Assembly: GCF_019492055.1 (NCBI RefSeq)
Contig: NZ_JAICBX010000004.1
Coordinates: forward strand, 62,001 to 126,000
Direction: 5' to 3'
DNA: 64,000 nt
From: Flavimaribacter sediminis
GTDB lineage: Bacteria; Pseudomonadota; Alphaproteobacteria; Rhizobiales; Rhizobiaceae
Shown: positions 8,043 through 15,909 of the stretch, piece after piece
Numbering within the stretch: the first letter of the stretch is position 1
Layout: the number at the start of each line of letters is the position of its first letter
Position numbers and translations under genes: made by a program
The notes under the pieces: model-generated
What the model saw: the letters and a program-made list of their open reading frames with translations, nothing else
Databases searched by the model: none
What the model was told of the DNA's origin: nothing

Positions 8043-8336
8043 TCAGCAGGACCAATCACCACGTTCAATCTGAGGGGATCTGTATCGCCGGTTTCGAAGA
8101 TCGCCGTTATAGACCAACTGGCAGGCCGTTGTTTGCGCCTTTGCCCTGTTTTGATGTGTGTAGGGTTCCAAAACCGACCAACGGGTATCGCCCTGCATTT
8201 CGGACATCGGCGCAACCCAGATCGTTCGGGAACCATCATGGTAGACAGCCCAGGCCCAACCCTGTGCAGAGGCGCCTCCCGCTGAAAGGTTCGATAGCAA
8301 TACGAAGGCTGCGCCGACTGCGCAAAGTCTGATCAT
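8043..8336 (-). CDS. Small secreted protein, unknown
   Basis: 97 residues. ATG 8336 opens a typical signal peptide (MIRLCAVGAAFVLLSNLSAG, cleavage after GASA near residue 27). The mature part is about 70 residues starting QGWAWAVYHDGSRTIWVAPM, rich in Trp and Tyr, with two cysteines (TACQLVYNG and the C-terminal WSC). This looks like a compact exported domain of unknown function. It is divergent from the sensor kinase gene (178 bp between starts), so the kinase promoter and this gene's promoter share a control region. Confidence 0.6.
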   Translation of the reverse strand: MIRLCAVGAAFVLLSNLSAGGASAQGWAWAVYHDGSRTIWVAPMSEMQGDTRWSVLEPYTHQNRAKAQTTACQLVYNGDLRNRRYRSPQIERGDWSC

Positions 8337-8514
8337 CTTTATTTCCAGGCGGATGCAAGCAAGACGCTCCGAAGAAAGACTGCCGGCTATGAGTATTCCT
8401 CCACATCTTTCGCCATGCATTATATCCAGCTTTTTCAGATACTCCCGATCCTCACACAGCTGGAAGCATCTCGCCATTCGCCAGCGTGCGTAGCGCGATA
8501 GGCACATTGGCCTA

Positions 8515-10398
8515 TTGATATTAAGGTGTGTCGGGAAGCAGTCTGCTGGCCGGTGCCGGTTTTGGCGCTTCGGAGACTGTGTATTGCGCTTCGTTTTCTT
8601 CGCTCTGATCGTCCTTGTCACCACTGGTTCAAGCCGGGCGGAAACGGCTCGCATCGATTTGAGTTTCCAGGTCGAACAATCGGGTGAGAGCGTCGCGATT
8701 GAAGACGTTTGTTGTGAAGAGCCCGGTTATTTCAATGGGCCGCAGGTCTCGAACACAACTGCCGGAATTGGCGGGGCGCCACTGTGGATCAAGCTTCCGG
8801 TGCTTCGCCCTGGAGCCGTTCTGTCAATCACCAAGATGGTCGACGAAGCAGTGTTGTACGAACAACGCCCTGACGACAGGGGATGGAACATTTCGGTTTC
8901 CGGTGACAGCGTCAAACGGAGCGGCAACGCAATTCCGGTTCCGCAGGTCGCCTTTATCCTGTCTGAAGATGTTGAACCGGTAGCCCAGAGATATCTTCGC
9001 GTCAGCCAGCCCAATCTGGTTGCATTCGGATTGCAGGCCTGGGATCCGCAGGCCTTTCAGCAAACCTACGAACAGCAATGGCTGGTCACGATTCTCTTGC
9101 TGGGCTTCGTGGCTGCCATTGCCCTCTACAATCTGGCGGTGTCCGCATTTTCGCGGGAGTTGGTTTTCGCGCTCAATGCCATGACGATCACCTCCCTCGT
9201 CTTCATCGATCTCTACCTGACCGGACTGGGCGCCTATTATATCTGGACGGTCATCCTCTCAAATCAGATCCTGAACATCGCGCTTGCAACCACGATCGTT
9301 GTTGGCGCGCTGTTCATATCGAGTTTTCTTGCCTTCGATCATGTCAAGCCAACAAGCACCAAAGTCCTTTATGCCTTGGCGGCCCTTGCAATTTTTGTGG
9401 CCGTAAGCGGTGTCGTCCTGCCCTATTACCTACCGCAATCCTTGCTGCTCATACTCGTTCTGGCGATGCCGGTGGCGGCGACGGTTATTACCGTTGTGGA
9501 ATTGCTCAAGGGCAACAAGAATGCCAGGATCCTGATCTTTCCACTGGCCATGGTGATGGTCCCGGGCGGAACTCTCGTGCTTCTGAGGTCGCTGACGACG
9601 CTCCAGCTCGGGATCTTCCAGGCACATGTACTCGAGATCACACTCGCGGTTGAGGCGCTCGCCTTCTCTCTGGCGCTTGCGGCGCGTATTCGTTACCACC
9701 GGAGCATCGCCGAACGCGCGCGGATGCAACTTGCCGAAATCGAACTCGAAAACGCTCGCGGATTCGTTTCCATCCAGGAAAAGGAGAGGGCCCGTATCGC
9801 TTTGGAACTGCACGATTCCGTTGGGCACGACATGGTCATGATGAAGGCCCTGATCGATGCGGCAGAGTCAGGGAGAGCCTCCCAGGAGGATATTCGCGCG
9901 GCATCCGGATTGGCAAAACGAACCCTTGCCCGCGTTCGGGAGCTTTCCCACGATCTCCATCCCGATACGGTTTCGCAACTGGGCTGGAGCAGATCGATCA
10001 AGTCCCTGTTTGCCAATCTGCAGCGCTCCTTCGGCATTCAGGTCAATATCAAAGACGACGCGGGAGAACCCCGCATCGATCGCGCCTCGCAACTGCATCT
10101 CTATCGCGTATTGCAGGAATTGGGCAGCAATATCAGCAAGCACTCCGGCGCCTCGAATGTAAGCCTGCAATTAACACAGTCAGACGTCTCATTCGACATA
10201 CGCGTAGACGATGACGGGGCCGGTCTGCCCAACCCTGATGACGTCGATTTCGGCCTTGGCTTTACCTCGATCGACCAGAGGATCAAAACCCTCGGCGGGA
10301 CCTGGAACACCGCAAAGAACGAACCAAACGGCACCATTGTCCGGATTTCCGTTCCCGTTGGGAAAGAGCGCGCTTCCGTCAGAGACCGGCTCCGATAG
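8515..10398 (+). CDS. 7TMR-DISM sensor histidine kinase (NarX/DesK type)
   Basis: About 627 residues. An N-terminal signal/TM segment (VLRFVFFALIVLVTTG) precedes a periplasmic beta-rich domain (about 45-190) and seven hydrophobic segments (about 195-395), the layout of 7TMR-DISM receptors. Next come a coiled linker, a HisKA_3 dimerisation domain with phosphoacceptor H433 in IALELHDSVGHDMV, and a HATPase_c domain with RVLQELGSNISKHSGAS (N box) and VDDDGAGLPNPDD (G1 box). This class phosphorylates NarL-type regulators, and the one at 5073 is nearby. The start is uncertain: TTG 8515 opens the frame and no good ribosome site is visible, so the true start may be 20-70 bp downstream. Confidence 0.9.
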   Translation: MILRCVGKQSAGRCRFWRFGDCVLRFVFFALIVLVTTGSSRAETARIDLSFQVEQSGESVAIEDVCCEEPGYFNGPQVSNTTAGIGGAPLWIKLPVLRPGAVLSITKMVDEAVLYEQRPDDRGWNISVSGDSVKRSGNAIPVPQVAFILSEDVEPVAQRYLRVSQPNLVAFGLQAWDPQAFQQTYEQQWLVTILLLGFVAAIALYNLAVSAFSRELVFALNAMTITSLVFIDLYLTGLGAYYIWTVILSNQILNIALATTIVVGALFISSFLAFDHVKPTSTKVLYALAALAIFVAVSGVVLPYYLPQSLLLILVLAMPVAATVITVVELLKGNKNARILIFPLAMVMVPGGTLVLLRSLTTLQLGIFQAHVLEITLAVEALAFSLALAARIRYHRSIAERARMQLAEIELENARGFVSIQEKERARIALELHDSVGHDMVMMKALIDAAESGRASQEDIRAASGLAKRTLARVRELSHDLHPDTVSQLGWSRSIKSLFANLQRSFGIQVNIKDDAGEPRIDRASQLHLYRVLQELGSNISKHSGASNVSLQLTQSDVSFDIRVDDDGAGLPNPDDVDFGLGFTSIDQRIKTLGGTWNTAKNEPNGTIVRISVPVGKERASVRDRLR

Positions 10399-10569
10399 AA
10401 CCGAACGGGCTTGACCTGGAGCAGCATCCTTCTTCTGCCGAACAATCACTGCGTCCCGCAATCTGCTTACATTTCTAGGTAGCTTTGCCGATTGTGGCGA
10501 GACGCGGCGCTTTCCATTCTCATGCTCATACAGCGGACCAGCTGAACAGGCCCACGGCTAAAGGAGAGA

Positions 10570-10983
10570 ATGATGCTTCGGATTCTTGCAGTCTTGCTTG
10601 CATGTATGGTTTTGTCGGCTCAATTCGTTTCTTTGGCGAATTCCCAAAACGGTATCCATCGCCTTGGTCACCGTTGGGATGTGACGGTTCCAGGTGGCTG
10701 GAAGGGAATATGGACCCGCCGGGACATATCCGGGGGAATTTCCAATATTTACGATGCTGCCTGGCACCATCCCACCCACGGCAGTATTCGATCAGAACTT
10801 CGTATCCATATCGATGTGCGCGATGGTTTGATCATCGAGCGCTGGGACATCAACGGCCCCCAGGCAGGTCGCAAGTGCACATACAAGGGGTCGCTGAACT
10901 ATCCGAGGCGAACCGCAGGCGGCACCTTTGGCTGTGCCTGGGCCCCAGGGCCATATAACTGGCGCGCGACCATATGGAGATGA
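10570..10983 (+). CDS. Small secreted protein, unknown
   Basis: 137 residues. ATG 10570 follows AAGGAGAG at an ideal distance. Signal peptide MMLRILAVLLACMVLSAQFV with cleavage around SLANSQ (residue 25). The mature part is Trp/Gly/His-rich (HRWDVTVPGGWKGIWTRRDI) and has two cysteines. It begins with a beta-strand pattern reminiscent of periplasmic carbohydrate- or lipid-binding small domains, but I do not recognise a family. Lies 170 bp after the kinase gene and one base before the next gene, so it is the head of a two-gene unit. Confidence 0.65.
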   Translation: MMLRILAVLLACMVLSAQFVSLANSQNGIHRLGHRWDVTVPGGWKGIWTRRDISGGISNIYDAAWHHPTHGSIRSELRIHIDVRDGLIIERWDINGPQAGRKCTYKGSLNYPRRTAGGTFGCAWAPGPYNWRATIWR

Positions 10984-10984
10984 G

Positions 10985-11308
10985 ATGCGGTGCACGCCCC
11001 GCCAATCGGAAAATGATGCGAACCCGGGGATGACGGATGTCATCATATTTACCCTGTTCGGCCTGGCGGTCGCATCATGGATCGTGGTGGCGGTCGCAGG
11101 ATTTCTGACCGCCCGGAATCGCCGGCCCACTTCAAACTGGCGTTTCTGGTTCGATCCGGGTGTGCATTGGCGCCACAAGCTCGCCGCTGAACATCTCACG
11201 GAAAAAGGAATGCGTTATCATGCCCTTCGCTCGCGAGCGTTGTTCCTTTTCATCGCCAGTTGCTTTGTCCTGATGGTTGCGATCCTGCTTGTCGGAAAAC
11301 CGGTTTGA
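10985..11308 (+). CDS. Small inner-membrane protein
   Basis: 107 residues from ATG 10985, which sits one base after the previous stop and shares its ribosome site (GGAGATGAG). Two hydrophobic segments (VIIFTLFGLAVASWIVVAV near residues 18-38 and ALFLFIASCFVLMVAILLVG near the C-terminus) flank a basic cytoplasmic or periplasmic loop with WRFWFDPGVHWRHKLAAEHL. A downstream ATG at 11030 would give a 92-residue version. Function unknown; linkage to the secreted protein upstream suggests joint expression. Confidence 0.6.
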   Translation: MRCTPRQSENDANPGMTDVIIFTLFGLAVASWIVVAVAGFLTARNRRPTSNWRFWFDPGVHWRHKLAAEHLTEKGMRYHALRSRALFLFIASCFVLMVAILLVGKPV

Positions 11309-11547
11309 GAACCGCGCCACCCCGACCTGCCTATCGCCAGGACCCGGTTCTGCAGCATTCATCTTTACCGGCGCCGTCGGCCCTGGGGCCGATCGCTGCC
11401 GGCCAGAACCGGCATTCTCTTCTATAGGCACTCTTGCCGATTCCGGTCTTCCCCATTGGCGCGGTAGGCTGACTTTGGAAACGCGCCTGCCTTGCGCGGC
11501 AAATCGCCGAAGAATTGTTGAAAGATCAAACAAGATGGGATGAGTGC

Positions 11548-13188
11548 ATGTCGAATAGCCACCTGTCATTACGTTTGTCGCCAGCTCGCAACGCCGGGAT
11601 TTGGCATTCGCTTCCCGGCCGGTTCGGACTGTTGCTAGGTCTTCTTGTTTGTGTCGCGATCGCGTCTTCTGCAAAAGCCTCAAGCGAGCGCGCCAACGAA
11701 TTGAACGCCAAATTCGAAAAGGCTGCTCGAGCAGCAATGTCGGCGACTTTTGGTGCGCAACATCCAATATGTAATCCCTCTTTTAGCAGGGCGACCGAAC
11801 GTTCAAAGGGCCGAGTTAACTGGTTCGTCATCTATCGCTGCTCCCGTGACGAGGGACGCAAGTCTCACAGTGTGACTGTCACTGCCAAGATGAACGCCTT
11901 CACTTATGATCACCCCACCATTGCCATGAAAAACTGGGATGATTTCAAAATTCGTTCTCTTGACAAGCGGAAAAGCACCGATTGGCGGAGGACCGACTGG
12001 CGCGAGGAAGATACTTTTGTCGCTCAAATCAAGCAGCGCTGGATCCGGTCGAACTTGCAAACCAGGAGTGATTATTCAGCCGCTTGGGTGACTGCCGAAG
12101 CAAAAAAGAAATTCCTTGGATATCAAAGCGACAACAGGCGTCTGAGCGATCCCCAGGCCGTTCGCGTGCATATCGAGGTCAAATTCAACCACAATGACAT
12201 CGACTCCGTCAAACCGGCCGCGCCAGAGGTAGCCTATTCGATTGCGAGATTGATCATCAACGACCTCGTTAACGAACAAGGCGGCGATCAGCCATGCAAA
12301 AACCGGGATTTAGCGGAGCTCAAAAAAATCGAACGAAGCGCTGTTCAGCTGTATATTACGGCGTGCGCCAAGAATTTCCGGCTTTCCCGAACCATCACCT
12401 TTCCATACGTTGATCTTGCTCTTTATCTGAAGGACGAAGATGGCAATGTACCTGTGTTGCGGACCGGGTATGAAGTTGAACTGTACAAGAGAATCAAGCG
12501 CTCTCTGGTGAACCGGGAAACTGCAAACCCGATATCACCTGTGGGACTTTTCTATACAACCATCAATGCTATGCTGAAAAAGGATCGCGGGCGCGATCAG
12601 GAAAAGCGCGTGACAGTCAATCTGTTCGAGGCCCAACTCACCGCGCTGAATGTCACACGCCTTCTTGCTCGACCAGAACAATGGGCTGGTGAATATCCCA
12701 GGACCTATGCCGGTCAGGATCGACGCAAGGCAGATCTCGCAAAACCGATGCTTGAAGATATCCTCGGCATACAGTCGGTCGATCGATATCCGTCTTTCGC
12801 ACGGTACATCGGAATCCGAAGTTTCGATGTAACAGCGATTGACGATCCTTTTTTTGGGCCTGACGGAGTGTTTGTTTTTCACGAAGCTGCACGTGCTGCG
12901 AATGACGGTTTTGGACCCGAACATTGGAACGGCGGTATTCACTACTATTATTGGACTGGCGCACTGGGCCATTGGCTCGGCAACCACAGCACTTTGCAGG
13001 GCGGAGGCCTGGCGGGTGTGGTCGGCGCTTCGATTTACGAGTATTTGCAGAAACTTTTGGGAGGCAACCCCGAGCGCAGTATCGTACAGCTTGGCAACGG
13101 CTTCCAGCCGGGCGCCAAATTCGCATCCCGTTTACAGTCCCAGTATGAAGCGATTGCCCAGTTCGACGAGAATATGGTTTCGGATTGA
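11548..13188 (+). CDS. Large exported protein of unknown function
   Basis: 546 residues from ATG 11548. A long n-region followed by FGLLLGLLVCVAIASSAKAS predicts export, with cleavage near residue 45. The body is basic and beta/alpha mixed, with no recognised enzyme motif. The last 130 residues contain a conserved-looking His/Trp patch: FHEAARAANDGFGPEHWNGG, IHYYYWTGALGHWLG, then a Gly-rich stretch. That pattern faintly recalls DUF6973-type domains (N-x-x-DAFRHAYWN), but the match is too weak to assign. It is the last gene of the accessory block before repeat B. GC and codon use are lower than in the core genes. Confidence 0.6.
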   Translation: MSNSHLSLRLSPARNAGIWHSLPGRFGLLLGLLVCVAIASSAKASSERANELNAKFEKAARAAMSATFGAQHPICNPSFSRATERSKGRVNWFVIYRCSRDEGRKSHSVTVTAKMNAFTYDHPTIAMKNWDDFKIRSLDKRKSTDWRRTDWREEDTFVAQIKQRWIRSNLQTRSDYSAAWVTAEAKKKFLGYQSDNRRLSDPQAVRVHIEVKFNHNDIDSVKPAAPEVAYSIARLIINDLVNEQGGDQPCKNRDLAELKKIERSAVQLYITACAKNFRLSRTITFPYVDLALYLKDEDGNVPVLRTGYEVELYKRIKRSLVNRETANPISPVGLFYTTINAMLKKDRGRDQEKRVTVNLFEAQLTALNVTRLLARPEQWAGEYPRTYAGQDRRKADLAKPMLEDILGIQSVDRYPSFARYIGIRSFDVTAIDDPFFGPDGVFVFHEAARAANDGFGPEHWNGGIHYYYWTGALGHWLGNHSTLQGGGLAGVVGASIYEYLQKLLGGNPERSIVQLGNGFQPGAKFASRLQSQYEAIAQFDENMVSD

Positions 13189-13773
13189 CATCGGACGTCG
13201 GTGACCATCGGCCCGTTTTGCAAGTTGGCATTGGTCATGATGCGGTCCCGTCAGGATAGGACTGCAAATTTGTAGCGCGAAACCGCATTTTCAGTACGGC
13301 TTTTCCAGGGCGCGACTTTGACGAGTACAGTCAACGGAATGTTGCCGCGATGGGCCGCAATTAGGGCAACCAGAACCGTGGCCAGCAAGGCTGCGATCCT
13401 TCCATGGAAGACTGCTGAGACAGCCCAAAACTGGCCGTTTGACGACGGCCTTGGAATGCAGGTTGCAACACCTGCAGAGAAAGCTGCAGGTGTTGTTCCT
13501 GATATTGTCGCTTCGCGTCCCGACTTTCTGTTGTTGGCATCTGCACAGCCATTTACACAGGCCGGATGTTCAGACAATTTGGGGGTTGGTGCGGCCAATT
13601 CACCTTCACCATCTTCCCAAGATAGTATTCGTTCGAATGACAGATTCCGCCATCACTGGACATTCGCTTCGCTCGACCGAACGACCGGTTACAGGGCTCC
13701 CAGTTCTATCGTGACTGGCCGAAATGGGCGCGCAAAGCTGTCGATCGCGTTGTCGAAACGAATGACTACTATC
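13189..13773. other. Intergenic stretch without a supported gene
   Basis: Open frames here on both strands (for example 13251-13598 reverse) have no start signals, signal peptides or recognisable motifs, and I do not call them. The main structure is the perfect hairpin at 13466-13495. Near 13690-13785 one forward frame reads like the end of a protein (GSQFYRDWPKWARKAVDRV) that I cannot place; it may be a gene remnant next to repeat B. Confidence 0.4.
13466..13495. repeat. Perfect 12-bp inverted repeat (hairpin)
   Basis: CAACACCTGCAG, a 6-base loop AGAAAG, and CTGCAGGTGTTG. There is no T-tract after it on either strand, so it is not a classic terminator. It may be a protein-binding palindrome or an end of a decayed mobile element. 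Confidence 0.6.
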
Positions 13774-13883
13774 GGTTCAATGCGGCCGGCTGACCCCGCA
13801 GGGCAGATTACCATCTCGGGCAATAAAGCAGACCCTGATGTTTGATACTCCGGCGTGATCCAGGTTTCCCAAAACGCGCCTCG

Positions 13884-13958
13884 GACGGCGAGCCATTCGT
13901 TGCGGATGTCCTTGCGTTGCCGGAGGTCGGCGGGCGCGCCTTCGAAAGCCACATCGCC
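13884..13958 (-). pseudogene. livF C-terminal remnant (copy B)
   Basis: Reverse strand reads DVAFEGAPADLRQRKDIR then NEWLAV, and runs through a lost stop into RG. In copy B the SMP-30 fragment and this fragment are in one reading frame, which gives an accidental fused ORF (13689-14282) that I regard as non-functional. Confidence 0.85.
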
Positions 13959-13964
13959 GGGCGC

Positions 13965-14150
13965 CGGGCGTCCCGCTCGGTATCCTCCGAAGAGGGGAGG
14001 GCCGCGCGTCTCCGTCGGTGCGCTCAACACGGTTCCTGTCTCGGCCTCTGTGATGGAAAGTGTTTCGCGGTTCTCGCCGCCGAAGGCGACGTTCGTCGTG
14101 TGCAGCACTGTTGGCGAGACGAAGCGGCGCGCCGGTTCTGCTCGCGGCGC
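13965..14150 (-). pseudogene. SMP-30-like C-terminal remnant (copy B)
   Basis: Uninterrupted reverse frame: RRFVSPTVLHTTNVAFGGEN, RETLSITEAETGTVLSAPTE, TRGPPLFGGY. Matches the final propeller strands of SMP-30/gluconolactonase proteins. It is less damaged than copy A. There is no start codon or upstream portion of the gene. Confidence 0.75.
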
Positions 14151-14761
14151 TAAGCGGCCTTTTCCGTTCGCGCAAGAAGAAGCGCGGCGGTCCCCATCAG
14201 ACCAGCCGAGGCGCGGTTGACGATTCTGCGCCGTAGAGGGGTAAGGGCACGCGCTCCGACCAGAGTTCCTGCCGACACCCACAGAAGCGCGGCCATGCCT
14301 TCGACCAGCAAATAGAGGGCGCCGAGTACAAAGAGCTGCGGCATTAACGCAGCGCCATCATTCACAAATTGCGGAATGAAAGCGGTGAGCAGGAGGTAAG
14401 CCTTGGGATTACCCATCAGCGTGAAAAATTCCCGACGTATCAGCATCGAAACCTCGGGAGCTTCGATCTCGGTCGAGACATCCGCAGTCCAGAATTGCCA
14501 CGCGAGATAGAAAAGATACGCAACGCCGACCCACTTCAGCGCGACAAAAGCGAGTTCGGAAGTGCGGAGCAAGACATCGAGGCCCAGAGAGACCAACACA
14601 ACAAGGACAGCCCATGCGGCCAGACGACCGAAAATACCCTTAGCGGTCTGCAACCAGCCGGCTTTGGTTGCAGAAATGAAGGCCAGAAGGTTATTGGCTC
14701 CCGGTGAGGCGCCTAGAAGCAGCGCCGCCGGAAGGAAGATCAGTAGCTGTTCTAGCGTCAT
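14150..14761 (-). CDS. LysE/RhtB family amino-acid or metabolite exporter
   Basis: 203 residues, an inner-membrane protein with about six hydrophobic segments. The N-terminal FLPAALLLGASPGANNLLAF is the family P-G-P/N-N signature of LysE/RhtB exporters, followed by KGIFGRLAAWAVLVVLVSLG and FFTLMGNPKAYLLLTAFIPQ, the conserved G-N-P-K loop. These proteins export lysine, homoserine, threonine or related compounds by proton antiport. ATG 14761 is chosen because AAAGGGGG sits just upstream; a longer frame up to 14836 lacks such a site. The stop codon abuts repeat copy B. Confidence 0.88.
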   Translation of the reverse strand: MTLEQLLIFLPAALLLGASPGANNLLAFISATKAGWLQTAKGIFGRLAAWAVLVVLVSLGLDVLLRTSELAFVALKWVGVAYLFYLAWQFWTADVSTEIEAPEVSMLIRREFFTLMGNPKAYLLLTAFIPQFVNDGAALMPQLFVLGALYLLVEGMAALLWVSAGTLVGARALTPLRRRIVNRASAGLMGTAALLLARTEKAA

Positions 14762-14993
14762 TGCCGCCCCCTTTCTGTTTCCAAGGTTAGTATAGGGCAT
14801 TTCGCCCGAAAGGCATCGTTTTGCCAAAGCCGACATTCATGCGTCGCGCAGCATCCGTCAGAAAGGGCTCGAAGCCGTCAGTCGCTGAACCTGCGACGAT
14901 TGACGGCTGTGCGGACAAAATGAGCTTTCGTTGCGGCCGCGCAAATGGCTGCTTTGCCGAGCGTTTCCCCGTCTCCTTTGCCTGTGGCCTCAA

Positions 14994-15353
14994 TTACTCA
15001 GTCGCCGTTGCCGCGGGCGCTGTCGTTGGCCGAAATGAGGTGTCAGGTGTCTGGGCATTTTGGATGATCAGTCCCACCAAGGCCAGACCGCCGACCGCGG
15101 CCAGCGTTAATCCCAACGGTGCGAGCCCGATCAATCGCTTGCGCCAGCGTTTGTCTGGCCCAACGAACCCTGCCGCAGCGGCAACCAGCGCCACCGCAAG
15201 CGCGGCGATCTGCCATTTGAAGAAAACATCCAGCCGTTTGAATCCGGTGTCGATGTTTCTTGGTCCCTCAATGTCAGAAGTCGTAACATAGGAGCCTGTC
15301 TGGAGTGCGATCCAAAGCGCCAGCAAAACCAGGACAACGCGCAGTCCCGACAT
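14994..15353 (-). CDS. Small membrane protein, unknown
   Basis: 119 residues from ATG 15353, preceded by AAGGAGA. Three hydrophobic stretches: LRVVLVLLALWIALQTGSYV, WQIAALAVALVAAAAGFVG and LAPLGLTLAAVGGLALVGLI. The loop after the first (TTSDIEGPRNIDTGFKRLD) would be periplasmic. The C-terminus is a short Thr/Ala-rich tail. No family recognised. The 230 bp separating it from LysE hold no supported gene. Confidence 0.6.
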   Translation of the reverse strand: MSGLRVVLVLLALWIALQTGSYVTTSDIEGPRNIDTGFKRLDVFFKWQIAALAVALVAAAAGFVGPDKRWRKRLIGLAPLGLTLAAVGGLALVGLIIQNAQTPDTSFRPTTAPAATATE

Positions 15354-15477
15354 CGGTCAATCTCCTTGCCAGTCGCTGTCGCGCTTGCCATTGTTCGACA
15401 CATACACAATCACGCTGGATTTCTCCTGCTTTGCCAGAAAAACTGCATCGCCCCGGAGTTCAGGCGGCGGACCTTCG

Positions 15478-15909
15478 CTAACACCTTGTGCGACCGATCC
15501 CCGGTGGATCGCTCAAGTCGGCTTTGTCATCCGACTCCTGCATCAACGAAAACATAAAACGCCGCGCGTGCTGTGGGGCGTTGACCTCACCGGTATTATC
15601 CAAATTCCGGATATGCCAACCGGCAATGTTGACTGGATTGGTCTCAGCCGGGAACTCAAGTGGTGCAAAGACGGGAAGCGCGCGGCCATCGGCGCTTTCC
15701 ACAGCGATGCGCTTGCCGTGGTCAGTGGGAACCAACAGAAGAGCAATTCCATCGCCTTCTTTTCGGAAGGCATCGGGGTGGCGGATTGACGCCGCAGCGT
15801 CAAGGCTGTCCCACCCTGGCGCGCCCCCGGAGGTTTGGGTGGCGCCGGCCGAAGCGGGTAACAACGCCATGGCGCATGCTCCCGGCCCAAACGCATTCAG
15901 CCTGTGCAT
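15478..15909 (-). CDS. Hypothetical exported protein
   Basis: 143 residues starting at ATG 15909, overlapping the 3' end of the OmpA-like gene by 13 bp on the same strand, which suggests coupling. The N-terminus LNAFGPGACAMALLPASAGA resembles a weak signal peptide. The body (GIALLLVPTDHGKRIAVESA and GRALPVFAPLEFPAETNPVN) looks like a beta-rich domain. No recognised family. The frame shows no internal stops over 143 codons but I cannot exclude a chance ORF. Confidence 0.45.
   Translation of the reverse strand: MHRLNAFGPGACAMALLPASAGATQTSGGAPGWDSLDAAASIRHPDAFRKEGDGIALLLVPTDHGKRIAVESADGRALPVFAPLEFPAETNPVNIAGWHIRNLDNTGEVNAPQHARRFMFSLMQESDDKADLSDPPGIGRTRC

Larger units (their letters stand above)
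13774..14150. repeat. Mosaic gene-end repeat, copy B
   Basis: Second copy of the 3749-4134 repeat in the same orientation. The left part, 13774-13958, matches the livF downstream flank and last 25 codons. The right part, about 13965-14150, is the SMP-30-type end. Copy B lacks the 7-bp insertion present at the copy A junction. Its right border coincides with the stop codon of the LysE gene. Confidence 0.85.

Noticed and set aside
13251-13598. 115-residue reverse ORF
   Set aside because: No start signal, no recognised motif, and the frame spans the hairpin; not called as a gene.
13689-14282. 197-residue reverse ORF across repeat B
   Set aside because: It is an accidental fusion of SMP-30 and livF remnants extending into antisense of the LysE gene.
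14787-14993. 68-residue reverse ORF between LysE and the small membrane gene
   Set aside because: The protein-like segment DGFEPFLTDAARRMNVGFGK could be a gene remnant but I cannot assign it, and there is no ribosome site.
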